Assembly (NCBI GenBank): GCA_951812925.1
Contig: OX638372.1
Coordinates: 64,497,407 to 64,561,406, forward strand
Length of the DNA stretch: 64,000 nucleotides
Direction: 5' to 3'
Source: Calliopum simillimum
Taxonomy: Eukaryota; Arthropoda; Insecta; Diptera; Lauxaniidae
Shown here: piece after piece, positions 55,101-63,795 of the stretch
How the letters are laid out: the number at the start of each line of letters is the position of its first letter
How positions within the stretch are numbered: position 1 is the first letter of the stretch
Notes under the pieces: model-generated
The model's database searches: none
Told to the model about the DNA's origin: nothing
What the model saw: the letters and a program-made list of their open reading frames with translations, nothing else
Program-made: the position numbers and the translations under genes

Positions 55101-57483
55101 TTCTTTGGAGGACAAAAGTTTAGCGAAAACCCTTGGAATTCGCTGGAATGCAAAGCATGACTTCTTCTATTTTAATGTTCAGCCCCTTGAATATAAACCG
55201 AATTATACTAAACGCGAAGTTTTGTCTACAATCGCAAAATTGTTTGACCCGGTAGGTTGGCTTTCGCCAATTATTATCACAGCAAAGATAATTATGCAGC
55301 AGCTCTGGCTGGAAAAAACTGATTGGGACGAATGTATTAAAGTCCAATCACTGCAAAAGTGGCACTCTTTTATCGAAAGTTACGATAAAATTAATGACAT
55401 TTCATTACCACGATGGGTAAATTTTTCACCCGCAAGTAAAATTGAATTTCATGCTTTCTCAGATGCTTCTGAAAAAGCATATGCAGCTGCAGTCTACATT
55501 CGAGTGGAAACTCAAAACTGCATTTTTACTCACTTACTTACTTCAAAATCGAAGGTATCACCAGTCAAAACGATTTCTCTGCCCAGACTGGAGCTGTGTG
55601 GCGCAGTTTTGCTGGCAAAACTGGTCAGCTCTGTGATCCCGCAATTAAAGCTTAATAATTTTTCAATATTCAAATGGACGGACTCGACAATTGTGCTTTC
55701 ATGGTTGCAAAAACCTCCATGCACCTGGAAAACATTCGTGGCAAACAGAGTCACTACCATAATTGATAAGTTGGGCATTGAAAATTGGGCTCATGTTGAT
55801 ACCCGGGACAACCCCGCCGATCTAGCAACCCGGGGGCTATCTCCTTCGGATCTTAAAAGTAATGAACTGTGGTGGAATGGTCCTTCTTGGCTAAAACTTC
55901 AAAAATCTGACTGGCCAAAACCTTCACTTGTGGTTAAAAATGGCACTAACCTTGAAATCAAACTCGTCAAGTCTTTCATTACTAGCTCGGCGGTAAAAGA
56001 AGATATTTTGAATCGTTTTTCTTCCTTGCCTAGAGCTATTCGAGTCATCGCATATATGTTCCGATTTTTTAATCGCACTCGTCGAACTGTGAATTCATAC
56101 TCCTCTGATAAGATTTCTTCTGAGGAACACAAATTTGTTAAAATGAGACTTATAAGAGTGTCTCAGCAAATTTACTTTCACACTGAGTACTTTCATTTAC
56201 TTAATAAAAAACCCATTGAATCTAAAAGTTCTTTGCTAACTTTAACTCCGTTTCTGGATAGAGAAAATATCTTAAGGGCAAATGGTCGCCTTGCATCTTC
56301 TCCAGCTTTAAGCTACAATGAAAGGCATCCTATTATACTCGCGTACGAGAGCCGTTTTTCCCGAATATTCGTAGAATTTCTTCATAATATCACTCTTCAT
56401 GGTGAAAATCAGCTAGTTCTTCGCCTAGCTCGTCGCGATTTTTGGATACTTAAGTTAAAGAATTTGATAAAAACTTGTATCCACAATTGCAAGACATGTG
56501 TCATCAACAAAAAGCGTTACCATGGTCAAGTTATGGCTGCCTTGCCTCCTGAGCGCGTAACCATAGCGCGTCCTTTCACTAACACAGGCGTTGACTTTGC
56601 GGGACCCTTTGACATAAAGAGTTTTACTGGTAGATACTGTAAAATCACCAAAGGATATGCTTGCCTCTTTGTCTGCTTCTCTACAAAGGCCATCCATCTG
56701 GAACCTGTAAGTGATCTGACGTCCCAGTCGTTTTTAGCAGCTCTTTCGACATTCGTGTCCAGGAGAGGCTGTCCTGAAAATCTATACTCAGATAATGGCA
56801 CAAACTTCGTGGGCGCAGCAGGAATGCTTAAAAAAGACTTTAAGCTGTTTCTACAGACAGCAAGGGACGACACCGTTGCAAAGTATGGCTACCACCAACT
56901 TTCATGGCGCTTTTTACCGGCCTCAGCACCTCACATGGGCGGCTTATGGGAAGCCGGCGTAAAATCATTTAAAAAGCACTTCAGAAAAATCACTGGACAC
57001 CTGAAGTATACATTCGAAGAATTTGCCACGGTACTCGCGAGAATAGAAGCTTGTCTCAATTCGAGACCACTCAACGCTGCGTCTGAGAACGTAGCTGATT
57101 TGGCTGTGCTGACGCCAGGACACTTCCTAATTGGCGCCCCATTGTTGTCTCCAGCAGAACCAGAAGACACAACTTCAACCATCAGCATCTTGAACCGCTG
57201 GCAGAGGGTCAAGGCCACAGCCCAAGAGTTTTGTCGTCGTTGGAAGGACGAGTACCTGAAAGAGCTACTAAAGCGAACCAAATGGAAGGTCGCAAAAGAT
57301 GATCTAAAAGTCGGAGACCTCGTTGTCATACGTCATGAATCACTCTGTCCTACAGAGTGGAAGCTCGGTCGCATCACAAAAATCTTCCACGGCTGCGATG
57401 GAAAAGTCAGGGTGGCAACTTTAACAACAAATTCGGGTGAGATCACACGACCGATCCATAAGCTCGTAGTGATTCCCCAATAA
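52183..57483 (+). CDS. gag-pol: BEL/Pao gag-pol polyprotein, 1766 residues, intact
   Basis: One open frame from the ATG at 52183 (context CAATATGG). DUF1759 gag domain about residues 120-270 (IPPFNGTYSQWYPFKD). Three zinc knuckles at 337-401: C-x2-C-x3-H-x4-C from C337, C-x2-C-x4-H-x4-C, and C389-x2-C-x3-H-x4-H401. A17-type protease about 480-645 with D504 in LIDPAS and a closing FGWILTGP. Reverse transcriptase about 760-990, with RVVFNAS at about 794 and YVDD at 916-919. RNase H about 1085-1235 with FSDAS (D1094) and WTDST (D1167). Integrase zinc finger about 1390-1450, core with D1471 (GVDFAGP), D1537 (YSDNGTN) and E1590 (GGLWEAG); C-terminal DUF5641-like domain to the end. Gag and pol are in a single frame with no stop or shift, so protease cleavage must free the parts. 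It supplies particle, replication and integration functions. No broken catalytic motif was seen. Confidence 0.97.
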   Translation: MDTLLKKLAFQKVLILNFKANTRKVGQANLGKGTLESRRDLLSQYWLKYETLFGELSMTHTNETEVKALIADGEYYSVEGVYTDTMGELRDMLAALEPPQVPPRAPSANSSIFDQTAIIPALTNLPRIKIPPFNGTYSQWYPFKDLFVSIVTSNSSLTNTQRLQYLKDSLTGDARHALDNITTTESNFKTAWDLLERKYDNKRIIINAYLTEIMNLAPISKECASSLRKLIDGISSAVRALEQLQRPVEHWDDWLIFITVQKLDPSTRKAWELSLKTDSDVPAFKELTRFLENRTQSLEVLQCFGDAKSDKKAHSEVTPKRVNPFRSFHNNVEVPKCVLCNYTHPLRFCSKFLKLSVQDRFSLVKKHQFCINCLAFSHELKDCKSSYTCAKCQKKHNTLLHKENASMGQNVANNKSFLNNKSFSNKPAFQNKGDKAHSSAVTYTSTIQSTTEKPTSSEKLSTTTNPMGTVNTQFTSATKKVILGTALIDIYHLGSTYKARALIDPASECSFVSERIQRLLKLSTKPISAQVTGLNGTVNTLPNMMASFHIGSKLYRKDPIEIIALVVPKVTQNLPSLNFDVSNFSEMPNFAFADPNFNRSSVVDLLIGGDLYPSILLGGVQKDVFGSLIGQETIFGWILTGPVPIQHQMLPLKVASHFTEISLNEQLKKFWEIEEIPEKSSISKADEICEQIYINTTKRNSDGRYVVDLPFKLEFPVSKSLGQTKFIAKSQFLRNEKQLFKKRELKSQYDNVILEYLGLDHMVEIDPNSFQENVSYYLPHHAVLRPDSASTKLRVVFNASCPSSNSNSLNDVLYTGPVLQNDLVSLILKWRLFEFVFNADIQKMYRQILVNPDQTAFQRIIFRANPNEELREFELKTVTFGVNCAPYLAIRTLIKLADDEQHRFPLGSEILREHMYVDDVLAGSHDLVSAKNCRDQLNNILLSAGFELRKWTSNSKELLSDLPRDHLLNTEFLSLEDKSLAKTLGIRWNAKHDFFYFNVQPLEYKPNYTKREVLSTIAKLFDPVGWLSPIIITAKIIMQQLWLEKTDWDECIKVQSLQKWHSFIESYDKINDISLPRWVNFSPASKIEFHAFSDASEKAYAAAVYIRVETQNCIFTHLLTSKSKVSPVKTISLPRLELCGAVLLAKLVSSVIPQLKLNNFSIFKWTDSTIVLSWLQKPPCTWKTFVANRVTTIIDKLGIENWAHVDTRDNPADLATRGLSPSDLKSNELWWNGPSWLKLQKSDWPKPSLVVKNGTNLEIKLVKSFITSSAVKEDILNRFSSLPRAIRVIAYMFRFFNRTRRTVNSYSSDKISSEEHKFVKMRLIRVSQQIYFHTEYFHLLNKKPIESKSSLLTLTPFLDRENILRANGRLASSPALSYNERHPIILAYESRFSRIFVEFLHNITLHGENQLVLRLARRDFWILKLKNLIKTCIHNCKTCVINKKRYHGQVMAALPPERVTIARPFTNTGVDFAGPFDIKSFTGRYCKITKGYACLFVCFSTKAIHLEPVSDLTSQSFLAALSTFVSRRGCPENLYSDNGTNFVGAAGMLKKDFKLFLQTARDDTVAKYGYHQLSWRFLPASAPHMGGLWEAGVKSFKKHFRKITGHLKYTFEEFATVLARIEACLNSRPLNAASENVADLAVLTPGHFLIGAPLLSPAEPEDTTSTISILNRWQRVKATAQEFCRRWKDEYLKELLKRTKWKVAKDDLKVGDLVVIRHESLCPTEWKLGRITKIFHGCDGKVRVATLTTNSGEITRPIHKLVVIPQ

Positions 57484-57697
57484 ATTTATATTTATATATA
57501 TTGTTCCTTATGACTTTGTTGAAAATAAATGCTTTGTAACCTATAAACACTCTCTTTTTGAACTATACAGAAATAATTTATTGTTTTAAACTCACACAAA
57601 AACACACTCAACAGAATAAAATATATCACAGGTGAACGTAATAATTAACACCGTTGGAATCTTTATCTGTCTACACCAGTCGAATTTATAAACAGCC
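57484..57697 (+). promoter_or_regulatory. Spacer between gag-pol and ORF2 with polyA-like box and splice acceptor
   Basis: AATAAA at about 57523 follows the gag-pol stop by some 40 bases. Further on, CTTTATCTGTCTACACCAG (about 57660-57678) is a pyrimidine-rich acceptor 19 bases before the ATG of ORF2, which has a good start context (CAGCCATGG). This suggests that ORF2 is made from a spliced subgenomic RNA, as retroviral env genes are. The donor is not identified. Confidence 0.45.
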
Positions 57698-58570
57698 ATG
57701 GCTCCAGTTACCAAAAAATGTTCTTCGGCCTCGTGTCATTGTTGTCGCAACCAAAACAAAAGCGAACATAGGACCCGTACTTCCCACATTGAGCACAAAA
57801 ACACCAAACACGCCGTTCGACATGTTGCATGTGGCATCTGCAAAAAGGATCACCGTCTATCAACATGCTACAAATACCGTGAGATGAATTTGACCATGAA
57901 GTACGAAACGGTCATCAGCATGCATTATTGCATCAATTGCTTGGCTCGGTCTCACAACATTAAAAACTGTATCAGCCATGATAAGTGCGCAATTTGTCAC
58001 GCAAAACATCATACCAGCCTGCATGGTCATCCTCGTGTGATTGCGGCTGCACATCAAGATTCACGTGATACTCGGTCTACCAACCAAATCAGAATAGCAT
58101 GCTCTAACCAGACTCTGTTACCTACAGCAACACTAAATTTGTACTTTGATGGTGAATACCAGACCCTCAGGGTGCTTATAAATCCAGCAGTAGCAGTAAC
58201 AACAATTGCCTCCGACATTGTGAAAAAACTGAAGATAAAACTTATCTACGTTGAGTCTCAAAGATTATGCAATATTGTGGTTGGCTCCAAAATAAATCCA
58301 AACTTTAAACTGGAGATAAGCGCTCTAATTAGCAATGAGCTTCCAAAAAGGATCTATCAAAAAGATCTTCCGGACGGCGCCAGAAGAGCGTACAACAACA
58401 TTATGCTAGCTGACCAAAATTACACATCTTCATCCAAGATTGACATGATCCTCGGTGCCGATATTTACCCGCGGATAATGAAATCCGGATGTATGCCTTC
58501 GGAAAATGGAAGAATGTTGGCGCAAAATACAGTTTTCGGCTGGATTGTGTCTGGTCCATGTGGACTATAA
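57698..58570 (+). CDS. Extra BEL ORF2: zinc knuckles plus pseudo-protease, 290 residues
   Basis: Residues 1-44 hold a small Cys cluster (CHCC at 13-16). Zinc knuckles follow with the same three-part spacing as in gag-pol: C45-C48-H52-C57, C78-C81-H86-C91, C97-C100-H104-H109. Residues about 143-288 match the A17-type protease of pol: LRVLINPAVAVTTIA, then KIDMILGADIYPRIMKSG (248-264) and QNTVFGWIVSGPC (276-288). The protein ends there, at the point where pol goes on to reverse transcriptase. N162 stands where pol has D504, so cleavage activity is not expected. No gag DUF1759 part, no membrane segment, no signal peptide, so it is not an envelope protein despite its env-like position. Possible roles are RNA binding, assembly modulation or dominant interference with Gag/protease (inference). 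Open frame throughout. Confidence 0.88.
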   Translation: MAPVTKKCSSASCHCCRNQNKSEHRTRTSHIEHKNTKHAVRHVACGICKKDHRLSTCYKYREMNLTMKYETVISMHYCINCLARSHNIKNCISHDKCAICHAKHHTSLHGHPRVIAAAHQDSRDTRSTNQIRIACSNQTLLPTATLNLYFDGEYQTLRVLINPAVAVTTIASDIVKKLKIKLIYVESQRLCNIVVGSKINPNFKLEISALISNELPKRIYQKDLPDGARRAYNNIMLADQNYTSSSKIDMILGADIYPRIMKSGCMPSENGRMLAQNTVFGWIVSGPCGL

Positions 58571-58813
58571 AATATCTTGTATTACATATGAATTAAAATG
58601 TATATGACCCAAGAAATGAATTATAGCTCTAAGACCCTTATCAAACAATGTATATAACTATATACCTCCAACCATTTATGAATAAAGAAAATGAATTATG
58701 TTGAATATTTTGATCTTTATTGACCCATGTGTATACGCATGTTTATCTAAACTCTCAAATTTCATTCAGTGAGTAATTTTAGTTTCTTCACACTTTTACT
58801 TATTCTTTTTAGT
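58571..58813 (+). promoter_or_regulatory. Spacer between ORF2 and ORF3 with polyA-like box and strong splice acceptor
   Basis: AATAAA lies at about 58681. The pyrimidine tract TTCTTCACACTTTTACTTATTCTTTTTAG ends at 58812 (given here in parts: TTTTACTTATTCTTTTTAG), and one base later comes the ATG of ORF3. This is a strong acceptor placed directly at the start codon. Confidence 0.5.
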
Positions 58814-59560
58814 ATGTCGCAACAGGTACAAAAGCGCGATCGCCTGGCGTGCCCCATGTGTAAGCAATACCATGGACTTCGATCTTGTGACCGCTTTCTG
58901 ATGTTGAAACGTGAGGATCGGTCGCAAGTGGTGCTCATCAATGGGCTGTGCAAAAACTGTCTCGCATACACCCATAAGACGGAGCGATGTCCGAGCAAAA
59001 GCAGATGCCTTGAGTGTCAACAAAAACACCATACTTTGATACACGACAGACTCGCTATTGCCCACCAATTCGAAAAGCTACTGGATTCTGAATTTGTGTA
59101 TTTGAAAATGACAGCAAATGTCATTGTGAATGATGGCCCTGTGCTGCGAGCGCTCATCAATCCAAACCAGGAAACATCCACCATAACAATGGCGAAAGTC
59201 CGAAGCATGGGTATTCCTTTAATTCAAGCGGCAACAAGCGACGCTGGGACTTGTCATCTTGCGCTAAGTTCCTTTCAAAACCCTAACCAGGGTCTGACCG
59301 CATGCTTCAGCGTGCTGAAGGCTTCCCATGGGAAGCTACCGCTTGCTCGTGCCAACCGAACTGGCATCAACCAATTTTTTAAAAACTTGTGTCCAGCAGA
59401 CCGTTATTTTTATAAGCCCCTTGAGGTTGACATAATACTCGGGAGGGACTTGTATCACAAGGTGATTAAAAGCGGAAAGCGGTTCATACCTGGAGTGCCT
59501 ACGGCGCAGGATACCCTCTTTGGGTGGACATTTACGGGGCCGTGCCCTCGTGAAAATTAA
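58814..59560 (+). CDS. Extra BEL ORF3: zinc knuckles plus pseudo-protease, 248 residues
   Basis: I take the ATG at 58814 (MSQQVQKRDRLACPMC) because it directly follows the splice acceptor; the frame extends 15 codons upstream to 58769 without family similarity. Zinc knuckles: C13-C16-H20-C25, C46-C49-H54-C59, C65-C68-H72-H77. Protease-like region about 98-243: VLRALINPNQETSTIT with N116 where pol has the catalytic Asp, EVDIILGRDLYHKVIKSG (204-221) and QDTLFGWTFTGPC (232-244). It ends at the protease end like ORF2. ORF2 and ORF3 share this architecture but differ in most residues, so their split is much older than this copy. A second acidic position (D205/D211 region) is kept in both. No transmembrane segment. 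Function unknown; likely nucleic-acid binding. Confidence 0.87.
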   Translation: MSQQVQKRDRLACPMCKQYHGLRSCDRFLMLKREDRSQVVLINGLCKNCLAYTHKTERCPSKSRCLECQQKHHTLIHDRLAIAHQFEKLLDSEFVYLKMTANVIVNDGPVLRALINPNQETSTITMAKVRSMGIPLIQAATSDAGTCHLALSSFQNPNQGLTACFSVLKASHGKLPLARANRTGINQFFKNLCPADRYFYKPLEVDIILGRDLYHKVIKSGKRFIPGVPTAQDTLFGWTFTGPCPREN

Positions 59561-60058
59561 AAAAAAAATGGCGTGTCAAATTATAATAATCTAAGTATAT
59601 ATAAGTACACATCGTAGTTAAAATGAATTTCTTTTGTTATTTTTTATAAAAGCCAAACGGCAACGTAAAAAAAAACCATTAATTCTCTTTAAATTTTTGT
59701 ATCTCACTCTGAATTTAATAATTTTCAATATAACTTTCATTTAAATTTGAATTTAATAAGTTAATTTTCTCGAGCAACTTTTCCCAAACCTTTGGTTAAG
59801 TTGCCATTTTTATCGTTGTATTACATTTTGTATCAACTCTATTTTAGTATTTATCTTATACTTTATTTTAAAATGTAAGCCTTCTAAATACTATTAACTT
59901 TATATAATTGATTTTTTTACAAACAAAAAAAAACCTTTGTTTTCAGAATAAACACTTACTTGTACACATGAAAAACAAAAAAGATACTCTTCTTTCCATT
60001 ACAAAGGAATACACAGGAAAGCAAGCTCTTTGTTGCAGATACTGCAAGGCGGGCAGTA
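59561..60058 (+). other. 3' non-coding region of the BEL/Pao element
   Basis: AT-rich, no frame with features. The last bases before the 3' LTR include GCAAGGCGGGCAG (60045-60057), a short purine-rich stretch in the position of the plus-strand primer. Confidence 0.6.
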
Positions 60059-60669
60059 TGTTTACGTGGAAACGTAAACCCTTATAAATAAAAGAAAAAT
60101 GTATCGTGTTTATACGGATACATAAAACCACCCCTTGTAAATCTTTACAAAAATCCATGTTTTTCATATAAACGATGGCAACCCTATCCGTCTTCAGTAT
60201 TTGGTACCTGACTGACGAAAGTATAGCCGTCTCGCTCGCTCTGGTGTAAAAACCATTGCTGACAACTTTCGATCAGTTTTTTGATCGACGAATACAGAAA
60301 AATATTCTGTCATTCGTTGAGTACAAAAGCAAGCTGCAAGCAGCAAATTTTGCTAAACTTATATAAAATAGATTTCTAAAAAAAAAAAAAACTAAATTAA
60401 ATTAAGAAGTAAGCTTAAAAATAAAGTGCTGCCCACAAACTTACAAACACAAAAAGTGTTTTATTGTTTTATTGCTCTAAAGTGGAGCCAAGGAACTTGT
60501 GATCCAGACGACGTGTCAAGAGCGGTCTCCGTAGAAGACCAGGGATTTTTGCTTCTCCCGTCGAAGGGGTATTCCATCGCCGCCTACAGTGGGCAGAACA
60601 GGTATTGTCACCGTTGAAATACTCAATATTTTAAAATACAAAAAAACAAGTTTGGTGCCCGACCAAACA
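60059..60669 (+). repeat. 3' LTR of the BEL/Pao element
   Basis: 611 bp, same ends as the 5' LTR, four substitutions and one A-run length difference from it. Followed by the duplicated ATGGT. Confidence 0.95.
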
Positions 60670-60674
60670 ATGGT

Positions 60675-61340
60675 GATAGGTGATGTGACGTAACAGCCAA
60701 AATGCTATTTCTCTAATTCTATAGCAGACATCATTATAATACAGGTATATTGTGTCTGATTCAATATCTTTCCAAAATTGGTCAGGACAGGAAAAGCGCT
60801 TAAAAAATCTCCAAGTTATAAATAATTTTGTAAAGCAGTATGTATTTGTCGATATTTGCCGATTTTTGCCATCCCATGGTGTAACCAAATCTTGTTACGC
60901 TAGGCATGGAATGGCTTGGTTGTATACTAAATCGAAAATTTCTCCGGATTGCATCGTTGGTAAAAAAATACTTTTGGAATATTGTTAACGATTTAAAAGC
61001 ATATGCCCAATTGATTTCGGATAGTGCCTTGGCTGAGAAATTTTAAATGTTTTAGTTGTAGTTTTTTCTGAATCCTTGGATCCTGGTGATTACAAAAAAT
61101 GCTTTGAAACAAAAACAATTGCTATTAGGAATTCCACAAAGTTTGCAGATCCTTTTTTTGAAACTTTTGATTCTTTGAGTACTTTTTTCAATTTAAATGC
61201 AATATCTTTTGAACCACACAAGGTTTTGCACAAATTAAATTGCATTGCTATATTCCGCATTAAAAATAATTTATTAACCCTATGCGAAAAATCGAACGAC
61301 ATGGAGCAATTCTGAAGCCGGATTCAGAAGAATAAACATG
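60675..61340. other. Dispersed-repeat DNA
   Basis: CTGATTCAATATCTTTCC at about 60755 is related to the repeat at 23480 and 23740; GCTAGGCATGGAATGGCT at about 60898 matches 26967. No coding signal. Confidence 0.45.
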
Positions 61341-61358
61341 AGCAAGTGCATCGAAAAT

Positions 61359-61406
61359 TGATTGGCCCTATGCTCCTCCTAGGAGTTAAAGGAGAATACA
61401 TACATA
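61359..61406 (+). mobile_element. 48-bp RTE-like 3'-tip insertion
   Basis: Flanked by CAAGTGCATCGAAAAT at 61343-61358 and again at 61407-61422, a perfect 16-bp duplication. The insert is only the RTE-like 3' end (GGCCCTATGCTCCTCCTAGG, AGTTAAAGGAG, then AATACATACATA), the same tip as in the fragment at 39928-40132. Confidence 0.85.
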
Positions 61407-61422
61407 CAAGTGCATCGAAAAT

Positions 61423-62685
61423 GGTCATTGCTTACATATAAACACGCACAAATCCATTAGTATTTATGAGTTCCATATAAGTAGCTCACAATGATGTTAA
61501 TGTTGGGGACAAGTGGTTTCATGTTGGTTTGATGCTGAAGCTTAGCACGTATATTAGTGTGTGTCTTAGCATATAAGTAAGGGCTATGGATGTCAATGTT
61601 TTTGTCTTAGTTGTTGTTATTTTGTTGTTCTTGTGGTAAAGATTGAGGTTAAACTTTGGAAGTAGTGTGGGCACCTTGTTTTTACTGCTAAGTAAATAGT
61701 CTGAGGATTTCAGTGGATAATGTGGTTTTATTTGGAATGAATGATTTGCAATGCACTCAGGACAGCGGATGTATTTTTTAAGTAGTATTTTTGTTCTTTT
61801 TTTCAGTCATTGCTATTTTTGCATACCATTTTGAATATGATTTAGTTTTTAGTATGTTCCATTATTTTGTTTGCTTTGTTTTTATTCTTTTATTGCAAAT
61901 CTCCCTGAATGTTCTTATTGGAATATCCTTTAACGCTAACACACCATTTTCTTTCATACAAATGCCTAGCTTCTTTTTGTTCAATTTAGTAATTAAAATG
62001 CTGATATTTTATAGCAATAACAACAGCTGTCCAAGGTTATGTCTTTTGTATTCAATTTTTCAGTTTTAATTCCTTTATTATCATTCTGAATTTATTATCA
62101 TTACTATTCATGATTCTTTTTTTTTTATATTAGAAGGAAGTAATTTAGATTATTTAAATCAACAGTCTGTATTTATTATGATTTCTGCTAAATAAGTAGT
62201 TTTTAAGATGTTTGTTTAGAACACAGCGCCAAGAAAACAAGCAATTCTCCCTTTGTATATCACTGGTTTCAACTTGATATATAATATTACTTTCGCTGCA
62301 ATTGTTTCCTAGAACTTCAATATTGAAACAAACATTTTGTTGGCTAAAATTTAATTTAATTTTAGAATTTTCATGCAATTTTCCTTTTAAAGTTCTAAAT
62401 ACTCTACAGAGCAATAAAAATAACTTTGGTGGCAACTATTGTAGCATGTTGTGATATGCTACTTTAAGTTTATAAGCTTTAATAATAAGAGTTTCCAGCA
62501 AAACAATCTGTAACAGAGTGGAGTAAACAATATTTTTTAAGATGCGGGGATTGCCTTTCAAGTTTCTGCAATATATTACCCCTAGTGTTCTTCGATGAGA
62601 AATTGTATGACAGTTGAAAATTTTAATATTTTAACGATATATTACTTGAGACGTTATACTTTCAACTACGATAGCTCAAAAACAT
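61423..62685. other. AT-rich stretch, nothing recognised
   Basis: No coding signal or repeat ends seen; a T-run lies near 62117. Confidence 0.3.
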
Positions 62686-62689
62686 GAGA

Positions 62690-63200
62690 TTTTAATGCCT
62701 CAACCGCTTCTTCGGGTGATGTTAATCATTGTCAACGCATCTGATTTTTGATTCTGAAAAACAAAAAGAAGTCATTGGGTCCTAGTTCAGAACTGAAAGG
62801 CAAATGACCTATCAATTCGATCTTTGTTACTGCTCAAATACTCGTTTATTTCAGCCGATACGTTGTCTCTGTGCAAAATGAGTTGTCATTTTGGGTTGGG
62901 TTCTTTTAATTTATCGAAAACTTCTGGCAAACAAGTGGTCGTTTACCACGCTGAATTAACGGTCTTTTGGTTTTTAAGTGTAATAGTAGTAGCTATAAGA
63001 CCGGTTTTTGTGAAAAAAACATGCCACAATTTTCTTCGCATAGCTTCGACATCGCACAACTTTTGTTTGATTTTCTTCAAACGGAAGGACCCAAACAGTT
63101 GATCAGCTTTTTGTTTTTGGTTCAAATCCAAAACTTCACCTTAGAAAATGGTATACACGTTTTTGGAAGAAGCTCCGATGATTTTTTTAAGAGTGTGACG
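62690..63200 (-). pseudogene. mariner transposase fragment
   Basis: Minus-strand traces in order: RRKLWHVFFTKTGLIATTIT at about 63050-62990, LKNQKTVNSAW, then TCLPEVFDKLKEPNPK after a stop, LILHRDNVSA (second catalytic Asp, about 62870), NKDRIDRS, and PNDFF (third Asp, about 62770) followed by SPEEAVEAL near 62700. This is the catalytic half of a SETMAR-type mariner transposase. Stops and shifts show it is dead. Inverted ends were not found. Confidence 0.7.
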
Positions 63201-63204
63201 TATA

Positions 63205-63675
63205 TTAAGTTTTATTTTTTCAAAAATGGTCTTTTTGGAGACTTTTGGCTAATGCGAGGGGGCGATGTGGGCGTGGTGAACCCAAGGTAATCGTAATACA
63301 TGAATGATAGCCAACATTCCACAGATCAGATATGTATCAGCAAGTAATTTTTAGAGTTTCTAGTTTCATAGAAATCCATATTTTAGTTTAGGGGTAGAAA
63401 ACTACCCCACTGGGCCAATATGGGTTAAGTCGATTTTTGATCGGAATACAAAACAAAACTGTATATGATTTTACACAATTTTGTCGTGTTTTGAGCTTAA
63501 GTCGATTTCAGCAGTTTTTTTCTTCTACCACAGATCTAAACGTTTTTGATGTTAAAAGAAAAAACAAATGTTAAAAATTTTAAAACTGAATTAAAAATAA
63601 GTAACTTTAATTTTTGAATGATTTTCTTTTCGAATCAATAGAACATAGTTCAAAAGTAATATCTTAATAAAAAAA
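63205..63675. other. AT-rich stretch, nothing recognised
   Basis: No coding signal or repeat ends seen. Confidence 0.3.
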
Positions 63676-63679
63676 AAAA

Positions 63680-63795
63680 CTAGTAAGGGTGTTACTTTTG
63701 GCCTGGCCAAACATTAAATACCCTACACAACAGTATTTCGAAAATTTTGCTTATATGGGAGGTGCCGCGCCCTCTTGTCCGAATTCACCCAGAAT
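63680..63795 (-). mobile_element. DINE-1-like Helitron, copy 4 (3' tip)
   Basis: On the minus strand it ends CTAG (63680-63683) followed by T. The hairpin TTTGGCCAGGCCAAAA-type lies just inside and GGAGGTGCCGCGCCCTCTTG at about 63758 marks one internal unit. Similarity stops near 63795. Confidence 0.75.

Larger units (their letters stand above)
51017..60669 (+). mobile_element. Complete BEL/Pao LTR retrotransposon with two extra genes
   Basis: Two LTRs (51017-51628 and 60059-60669) flank a gag-pol frame and two further frames. The target duplication is ATGGT (51012-51016 and 60670-60674). Order: LTR, primer site, 550-bp leader, gag-pol 52183-57483, ORF2 57698-58570, ORF3 58814-59560, 500-bp AT-rich 3' region, purine-rich tract, LTR. 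All three frames are open. LTR divergence is very low, so this copy is recent. Domain order (DUF1759, zinc knuckles, A17 protease, reverse transcriptase, RNase H, integrase, DUF5641-like end) is that of BEL/Pao. Confidence 0.97.

Noticed and set aside
53730..57329. Several minus-strand frames of 75-132 codons inside gag-pol
   Set aside because: Shadows of the intact plus-strand frame; no family similarity.
57654..57887. 77-codon frame overlapping the start of ORF2
   Set aside because: Out-of-frame shadow; the ORF2 frame has the zinc-knuckle spacing and a better start context.
57698..59560. Interpretation of ORF2/ORF3 as env genes
   Set aside because: No signal peptide, hydrophobic fusion or transmembrane segment; instead zinc knuckles and a protease-like fold.
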